A stretch of 32,296 nucleotides of DNA, taken from assembly GCA_024695405.1 (NCBI GenBank), contig JAILIF010000067.1, forward strand, positions 1-32,296, given 5' to 3'. This DNA is from Bacilli bacterium. GTDB lineage: Bacteria > Bacillota_I > Bacilli_A > RFN20 > CAG-826. Numbering within the stretch: the stretch's first letter is position 1; each line of letters starts with the position of its first letter. The notes beneath the pieces are model-generated. The model was not told where the DNA came from and made no database searches. It saw nothing but the letters and a program-made list of their open reading frames with translations. Position numbers and translations under genes: made by a program. Shown in pieces: positions 27,025-32,296 of the stretch.

Positions 27025-28916
27025 ACACAAAAAAACTTTTAGCGTGTTTTCTTGTTTCTATGTTTTCTCTTTCTGCTTGTAATGAGCCAGTAGAAGAAAA
27101 TAAAGAAAATGAAAGCGAAGAAAAAGTCACTCAATTAGAAAACATAGAAAATGTAAAAATCATTATTCAAACCGATAGGTATGAACTTGCTATTGGTGAA
27201 TACCATAAGTTAAGTCTAATTCCGGTTAACTTTGTTGGTGCAATAAGTGTTACTTCAAGTAATAGTGAAGTTATAGAAGTAAATCCTAAAAATAATGAAT
27301 TACATGCTTTAAAAGAGGGAACCGCAATATTAACTGCATCATATGTTAATGATTCTAGAGTTAGTAGCGCTATTGAATTAGAAGTTATTTCTGGAAAAAA
27401 GGGAAGTGACTATAACTACCATGAGTTTAATCAACAAATAAGTCACACTCATAGCCTTAATCCTAAAGGAAAGCAGCATGTTATAGTGCTACCTATATCT
27501 ATTAAAGATTATGAATGCAATGCAACTGCTGAAAACTTAAATAGACTAAAGAAAGCATTTAATGGTCCAAATGATTATTGGGAAAGTGTTGCAAGCTTTT
27601 ACAAAAAAAGTTCATTTAATCAATTAGATTTAGATTTTGTGTTTCCTGATGAATGGTATGAATGTCCTTATAATCCAGTTGAATTTCAAAGTCATTATAA
27701 AGCTGAGTATGTACTAGCTGATGACCGTGGCTCTTCTAAATTAGTTGAAGAAGCACTCAATTGGTTTAAAGAGAAATATGGTTTCTCTGCCGAAAAATAT
27801 GACAAAGATAAAGATGGATATGTCGATGGTATATGGGCTATATATAGTGCTCCTGCGATGGCGGAAGAAAAAGAAAAATATGAAGAACTATATCCAGGAA
27901 TTGATGTAGAAGGATGGTGGGCATTTTGCTGCGATTCTAGAGTCAACATTGGTAATACAGGCTTATTAAGTAATCCAGTAAGTAAAATGTATGGCTGGGC
28001 TAGTTATGACTTCATGAATAATGCAGGGGAAGGATTAACAGATGCTCATACTTATATTCATGAAACAGGCCATATGATAGGGGCTAAAGATTATTACTGT
28101 ACCTTATCAATACAAGGTATGGAATATAATTTTCCAACTCCATTAGGAGGTGTTGACATGATGGATAACAACATCGGTGATCATAACGCCATGACTAAGT
28201 ACTGTTATGGTTGGACTAAACCTATAGTGATTAATAAAGAAACAACAATAGATTTAAAACCATATGAAGAAACTGGTGATTTCTTATTAATCACTAATGA
28301 ACATCATAACAATACTGCATGGGATGAATACTTTATGGTTGAATATATAACTCCTAGTGGATTAAATGCGAATGATTATCTTAAGCCATATCCAAATAAC
28401 GGGTTACAAGGTTATTCGAAACCGGGTATAAGAATAACTCACGTAGATAATAGAGGAGTGTACGCTGATAGCAATAAAGGATTATGCTTCTCTACTGATG
28501 ATACGAATATATTCAATGATCCAATAAGCAATACACCTGTTACTTCTTATACGATGTTTGCTGATAATACAAATAGCAAATCTCCATTCTTTCAAATAAC
28601 ACTTATGCAAAAGAATATTGAGACTGCTAAATATAATGTACTTTCAGAATCAAGAAATTATCTAAAGAGTATTAGAAATAGAGAAGAGTCACCAAGAACT
28701 CAAATAGCGGATGATGCGCTTTTCTATGAAGGGGAAAGTTTCTCTTTAGAACTTAATTCGCCATATAGAGAATTGATGCCATCTAAGAGTCATCAATTAG
28801 ATAAATACTTCGATTCTAAAAGTAAGCTAGACGTATTTGATTACAAGATTAATGTTGTTTCGATAAATGAACAAAGCGCAAAGATAGAGATTAAAAAGAT
28901 AGATATATCTAGATAG
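27021..28916 (+). CDS. M6-like zinc metalloprotease lipoprotein (2), paralogue of upstream gene
   Basis: Lipobox SLSAC; Ig-like N-terminal region; YIHETGHMIGAKDYYC...LGGVDMMDNNIGDHNAMTKYCYGW. Confidence 0.85.
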   Translation: MNTKKLLACFLVSMFSLSACNEPVEENKENESEEKVTQLENIENVKIIIQTDRYELAIGEYHKLSLIPVNFVGAISVTSSNSEVIEVNPKNNELHALKEGTAILTASYVNDSRVSSAIELEVISGKKGSDYNYHEFNQQISHTHSLNPKGKQHVIVLPISIKDYECNATAENLNRLKKAFNGPNDYWESVASFYKKSSFNQLDLDFVFPDEWYECPYNPVEFQSHYKAEYVLADDRGSSKLVEEALNWFKEKYGFSAEKYDKDKDGYVDGIWAIYSAPAMAEEKEKYEELYPGIDVEGWWAFCCDSRVNIGNTGLLSNPVSKMYGWASYDFMNNAGEGLTDAHTYIHETGHMIGAKDYYCTLSIQGMEYNFPTPLGGVDMMDNNIGDHNAMTKYCYGWTKPIVINKETTIDLKPYEETGDFLLITNEHHNNTAWDEYFMVEYITPSGLNANDYLKPYPNNGLQGYSKPGIRITHVDNRGVYADSNKGLCFSTDDTNIFNDPISNTPVTSYTMFADNTNSKSPFFQITLMQKNIETAKYNVLSESRNYLKSIRNREESPRTQIADDALFYEGESFSLELNSPYRELMPSKSHQLDKYFDSKSKLDVFDYKINVVSINEQSAKIEIKKIDISR

Positions 28917-28927
28917 GAGAAATATTC

Positions 28928-30970
28928 ATGAAAACTAAATTAATAAAAATTGGACTTATGTCATTATTAGTGACATCGTTAGGGGCTTGTGGGGAAGAAA
29001 AACAAGGTGAACAAAATAAAGAAAATCAAGAAGAAGCAAAAGTAGAAGTTCCTACAATTCCAGAAGACACTATATTTGTTGATGAAATACCAACAATGCA
29101 ATATGGTAGTTCTTTAGATTTAAGTGGTTTTGTTACTATTGGTGGCAATTATTATGGGTATGTGGTTATTAAGTGCACTAGTTTAACACCTGATATTGTC
29201 ACTGTTAATAATGATAAACCATCTGAAGTTATCGCAGTTGGTGTTGGAGAAGCTAAAGTAAAGATTAATATTGGAGGTGTAGACAAAGAAGTCACTTTTA
29301 ATGTTGTTCCTCAAATTAAAAATATTGTTATCAATAATCCTAGTGATGATTTCTTACTAAATGACATTATCTCATTAGATGATTATGTGAGTATCAATGT
29401 CGCTAACCCTATTGGTAGTAAAAGTGATTATATCGCTACAGTAAGTAGAGATAGTAAAGATATTGTGTCTATTCAAGGCCACATGGTTAAATTTACCGCA
29501 ACAGGTGATTTTACAATTGTTATTCAAGATTTAGGGAAATCTAAAACTGCGTATTTTAAAGGATATGTATCTTCTAAATTACAAAAGGCTATTACTGAAT
29601 ATACAAAAACAGTCACTAATGATTATTCAAATGTATTAGCGGGCAATATCATTACTATCCATACAGATAATTATGTTTTCTATCCAATGAAAAGAATGTT
29701 AGGCGGTAGCTGGGAATTCAATGGTTTAGTAGATATGGAATATGAAGGATATATTGAATTTAGTGATGGAACACTTTATCAAGTAGTGTGTGGCCAAAAT
29801 AGTGATGGCTATCCTGATTTAGATAATTTAAAATTCATTTCTAAACTTAATGGTGGCAAAGAAGCTTATTGGAATTTTGACCCTATTAACTGGAACTTCT
29901 TAAAACAGTTCAAAACTCATGTTGATGAAGAAGGAAATGAGGATTATATATACGCTAACTGTAGTAGTGCTATTTTAGATGAACTAATTGGTACTACATA
30001 TCAAATTCAATTAGCGCCTCGTACTGTAGATGAAATTAGAATCTATTTTGATGAAGAAGCCGAAAACAATAAATTAACTGTAGGCTTCTATCTTAACGAT
30101 GAATTAGCGTTCAATGAAAGATTCTGGGATGTTAATGATTCAAACTACTCTATCGCTGATTCTTTTGTAAATAATTTAAATAACAAACCAGCACCAATAG
30201 TTACTACTTCTATCGTTAGTAAATTAAATGAAATCATTAATGCTAAAAACTTTACTGTTACTGGTAGATCATATATTTCCGATCCAAATGGTAATGAAAT
30301 GGAATATAAAGACGCTATTGCAGCGTACTTGCCTCTTCATACTATGTACTATACTGGTGGAGCCAAATATGTAGAAGATGCTATGTTTATTAGAAATGTT
30401 CAAGCTTTTGAAGTTGAAGGAAATACTGATAAACAAAAATCACACGGCTTTATTAATAAAGATGGTAAGGTTTATGAAGTTAACTTTGAAAAAGATAGCA
30501 AAGGTAACGAGGTATATAATGGTGCTATTTCATTAGACAATAGTCCTATCGTAAATAGCAATGGACAACAAATTAGTTTCTATGGCGATAATACTTCATT
30601 TAAATCATTATTCCGTATTAACTTTGATGATTGGAATGAGTTAGATTTCTTAAGTGAAAGTGAAAAAGGATATGAATTTACAATAGGAAAAACTAGTAAA
30701 AAAGGAAGTGAATTATTAAGAAACATCTTAAATACTACTCTTCCTGAATTTACTGAACATATCTTCCCAAGCAACTTATACAATAACAACTTTGAAGCTG
30801 CTAGTGCGGGCTCAGGTATATTTAAGATAAACGAAGACGGTTCATTATATTTTGCATATCAAGTCGCGAATATTATTTCTGAAATGAATTTATCAATTCG
30901 TTTATCAGTTGAATTTACTATTTCTGATATTGGCACAACTACATTAACTGAATTTGATTCATTAAGATAA
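28928..30970 (+). CDS. Uncharacterised lipoprotein with Ig-like (BIG2-type) N-terminal region
   Basis: Lipobox SLGAC; TSLTPDIVTVNNDKPSEVIAVGVGEAKVKINIGG; no HExxH seen. Confidence 0.7.
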   Translation: MKTKLIKIGLMSLLVTSLGACGEEKQGEQNKENQEEAKVEVPTIPEDTIFVDEIPTMQYGSSLDLSGFVTIGGNYYGYVVIKCTSLTPDIVTVNNDKPSEVIAVGVGEAKVKINIGGVDKEVTFNVVPQIKNIVINNPSDDFLLNDIISLDDYVSINVANPIGSKSDYIATVSRDSKDIVSIQGHMVKFTATGDFTIVIQDLGKSKTAYFKGYVSSKLQKAITEYTKTVTNDYSNVLAGNIITIHTDNYVFYPMKRMLGGSWEFNGLVDMEYEGYIEFSDGTLYQVVCGQNSDGYPDLDNLKFISKLNGGKEAYWNFDPINWNFLKQFKTHVDEEGNEDYIYANCSSAILDELIGTTYQIQLAPRTVDEIRIYFDEEAENNKLTVGFYLNDELAFNERFWDVNDSNYSIADSFVNNLNNKPAPIVTTSIVSKLNEIINAKNFTVTGRSYISDPNGNEMEYKDAIAAYLPLHTMYYTGGAKYVEDAMFIRNVQAFEVEGNTDKQKSHGFINKDGKVYEVNFEKDSKGNEVYNGAISLDNSPIVNSNGQQISFYGDNTSFKSLFRINFDDWNELDFLSESEKGYEFTIGKTSKKGSELLRNILNTTLPEFTEHIFPSNLYNNNFEAASAGSGIFKINEDGSLYFAYQVANIISEMNLSIRLSVEFTISDIGTTTLTEFDSLR

Positions 30971-30993
30971 TTAGAAAGGAATAAACAATTAAT

Positions 30994-31359
30994 ATGAAAA
31001 TAACTAGAGAATTAAATGAATTTCTTAAAATGTTTTTAAAGATGGAAGGAAAAGATGCAGTGGAGATTTCTTTAATCCCACACGAATGTGGAGGCAAAGG
31101 TTTAGATTTACACTGCGTTAAATTAGAAAATAGAGACTATGTCGATTATGATGGCTTAAAAGTAATTATTTCAAAAGAAGATGATGAAGTTTTAACTCAC
31201 TACATATTAGACGCTGATGATAAAGGCGGAGTCGCTATTTCTATGGACACTAACTATGCTCACCAATGCGGTTGTGGACACCATGGAGATTGTTCATGTG
31301 GGGAAGAAAATCATACTTGTTCGTGTGGGGGAGATTGTTCTTGCAAGAAGGATAATTAA
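30994..31359 (+). CDS. Small protein with HesB/IscA-like body and Cys/His-rich tail
   Basis: DYDGLKVIISKEDDEVLTHYILDADDKGGVAI; tail HQCGCGHHGDCSCGEENHTCSCGGDCSCKKDN. Confidence 0.5.
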   Translation: MKITRELNEFLKMFLKMEGKDAVEISLIPHECGGKGLDLHCVKLENRDYVDYDGLKVIISKEDDEVLTHYILDADDKGGVAISMDTNYAHQCGCGHHGDCSCGEENHTCSCGGDCSCKKDN

Positions 31360-31375
31360 TAAGGAATAATAGTGG

Positions 31376-31408
31376 AAAAAGGCAATGTTTCGAGCATTGC
31401 TTTTTTTG
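31376..31408 (+). terminator. Rho-independent terminator ending the Opp-metalloprotease operon
   Basis: aaaaaGGCAATG-tttcga-gCATTGCttttttt. Confidence 0.85.
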
Positions 31409-31538
31409 TTATCAATATATTCCGTTTTAAGTCAATCTTGCTACTCAATATTGACGTTTTTTGTTGTTACTAATATTTTTTAATAAAATATAGACATTAA
31501 ATAATCTAGAATATTAAAATATTTAACGTGGTGGCAAG

Positions 31539-32033
31539 ATGAAGACTCTAATACTATGTACTGCAATCCCTGCTAGTGGAAAGTCTACATGGTCCCGTCT
31601 CTATCAAAAAGAGCACGAGAATGTCTTTATTGTCTCTAGTGATGAAATAAGATACGAACTCACTGGATGTTATACAGATAGAAGCAAGCAAAAAGAAGTT
31701 TGGGAAGTTTTCTCCAAACGCATACATGAATTTGGTAAAAACGAGGACTGTACAGTTATTCTCGATGCTTTAAACGATAGAAATTATTTAAGAGAAAAAT
31801 ACGTAACTGATAATCCAGAATTTGATAAATATATAATGGTTACTTTTCCTGGTGAGACAGAAAGAGCGATTAAACTTAATAATGAAAGAATAGATGATAC
31901 AAAAGTACCTGAAGACGTTATGAAGGTACTCGTTGATACATTTGAAGAGCCTACCGAAGAAATAAAATCATTATTTGATGAAGTATGGGAAATTAGATGG
32001 AAAGAAAGCATGTATAGGAGGGAACAACAATGA
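31539..32033 (+). CDS. P-loop kinase (polynucleotide-kinase/AAA_33-like)
   Basis: LCTAIPASGKSTWSRLYQ Walker A; VSSDEIRYELTGCYTDRSKQKEVWEVF; VILDALNDRNYLREKY. Confidence 0.75.
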   Translation: MKTLILCTAIPASGKSTWSRLYQKEHENVFIVSSDEIRYELTGCYTDRSKQKEVWEVFSKRIHEFGKNEDCTVILDALNDRNYLREKYVTDNPEFDKYIMVTFPGETERAIKLNNERIDDTKVPEDVMKVLVDTFEEPTEEIKSLFDEVWEIRWKESMYRREQQ

Positions 32034-32296
32034 AATATGATGTAGTTATAGTCGGAGCAGGACCTTGTGGATATTTTGCAGCATATGAACTTACTGAAAA
32101 AAATCCTAAATTAAAGGTTTTACTTATTGATAAAGGAAATCCAATTGAAAGAAGAAGATGCCCTGTTTTAGAGCATAAAATAGACAAGTGTCCAGCAAAC
32201 ACTAAAGGATACAATGAATGTTACCCTGCTTGTAGCATTACTAATGGTTTTGGTGGTGCAGGTGCTTATTCTGATGGAAAGTTTAATATTACAACT
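32030..32296 (+). CDS. NAD(P)/FAD-dependent dehydrogenase, N-terminal part (runs off window edge)
   Basis: MKYDVVIVGAGPCGYFAAYELTEKNPKLKVLLIDKG (GxGxxG Rossmann) ...CSITNGFGGAGAYSDGKFN; RBS aggaggg. Confidence 0.85.
   Translation, partial: MKYDVVIVGAGPCGYFAAYELTEKNPKLKVLLIDKGNPIERRRCPVLEHKIDKCPANTKGYNECYPACSITNGFGGAGAYSDGKFNITT

Noticed and set aside
31431-31455. GTCAAT...ATTGAC inverted repeat followed by GTTTTTT
   Set aside because: Only 6-bp arms in AT-rich sequence just after a strong terminator; could be a second weak terminator, insufficient evidence.

Overview
AT-rich Firmicutes/Mollicutes-relative chromosome fragment, standard genetic code (TGA is used as a stop, e.g. around 16831). 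Left part (1-7065, minus strand): core nucleotide/nitrogen block pyrG(partial)-guaA-purB-purA-glnA(type III). Middle (7.2-17.1 kb): accessory region with a DUF1778/GNAT (TacAT-like) toxin-antitoxin pair, a LysR regulator, an Abi/HEPN gene with an early in-frame stop followed by two tandem structured RNA-like elements, a GC-rich structured island, a RelB/DinJ-Fic pair, a TetR + two-gene ABC transporter operon, and an XRE-DUF3791 / DUF3990 / small-protein TA-like operon. Right part (17.1-31.4 kb): one apparent 14 kb operon encoding an enlarged OppABCDF peptide transporter, two tandem M6-like metalloprotease lipoproteins, a third uncharacterised lipoprotein and a small protein with a CxC-rich tail. 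Last: a P-loop kinase and the start of an FAD-dependent dehydrogenase. Two signals stand out. First, a near-identical perfect palindrome (GTTAGTCTATACTAAC / GTTAGTCTAAACTAAC) lies upstream of both the TetR-ABC operon and the Opp-metalloprotease operon, suggesting one TetR regulon joining extracellular proteolysis, peptide import and a second ABC pump. Second, a tandem pair of RNA-like elements follows the Abi/HEPN gene; between copies only loop, bulge and linker positions of the first hairpin differ. All family calls are from motif reading; no database search was run.
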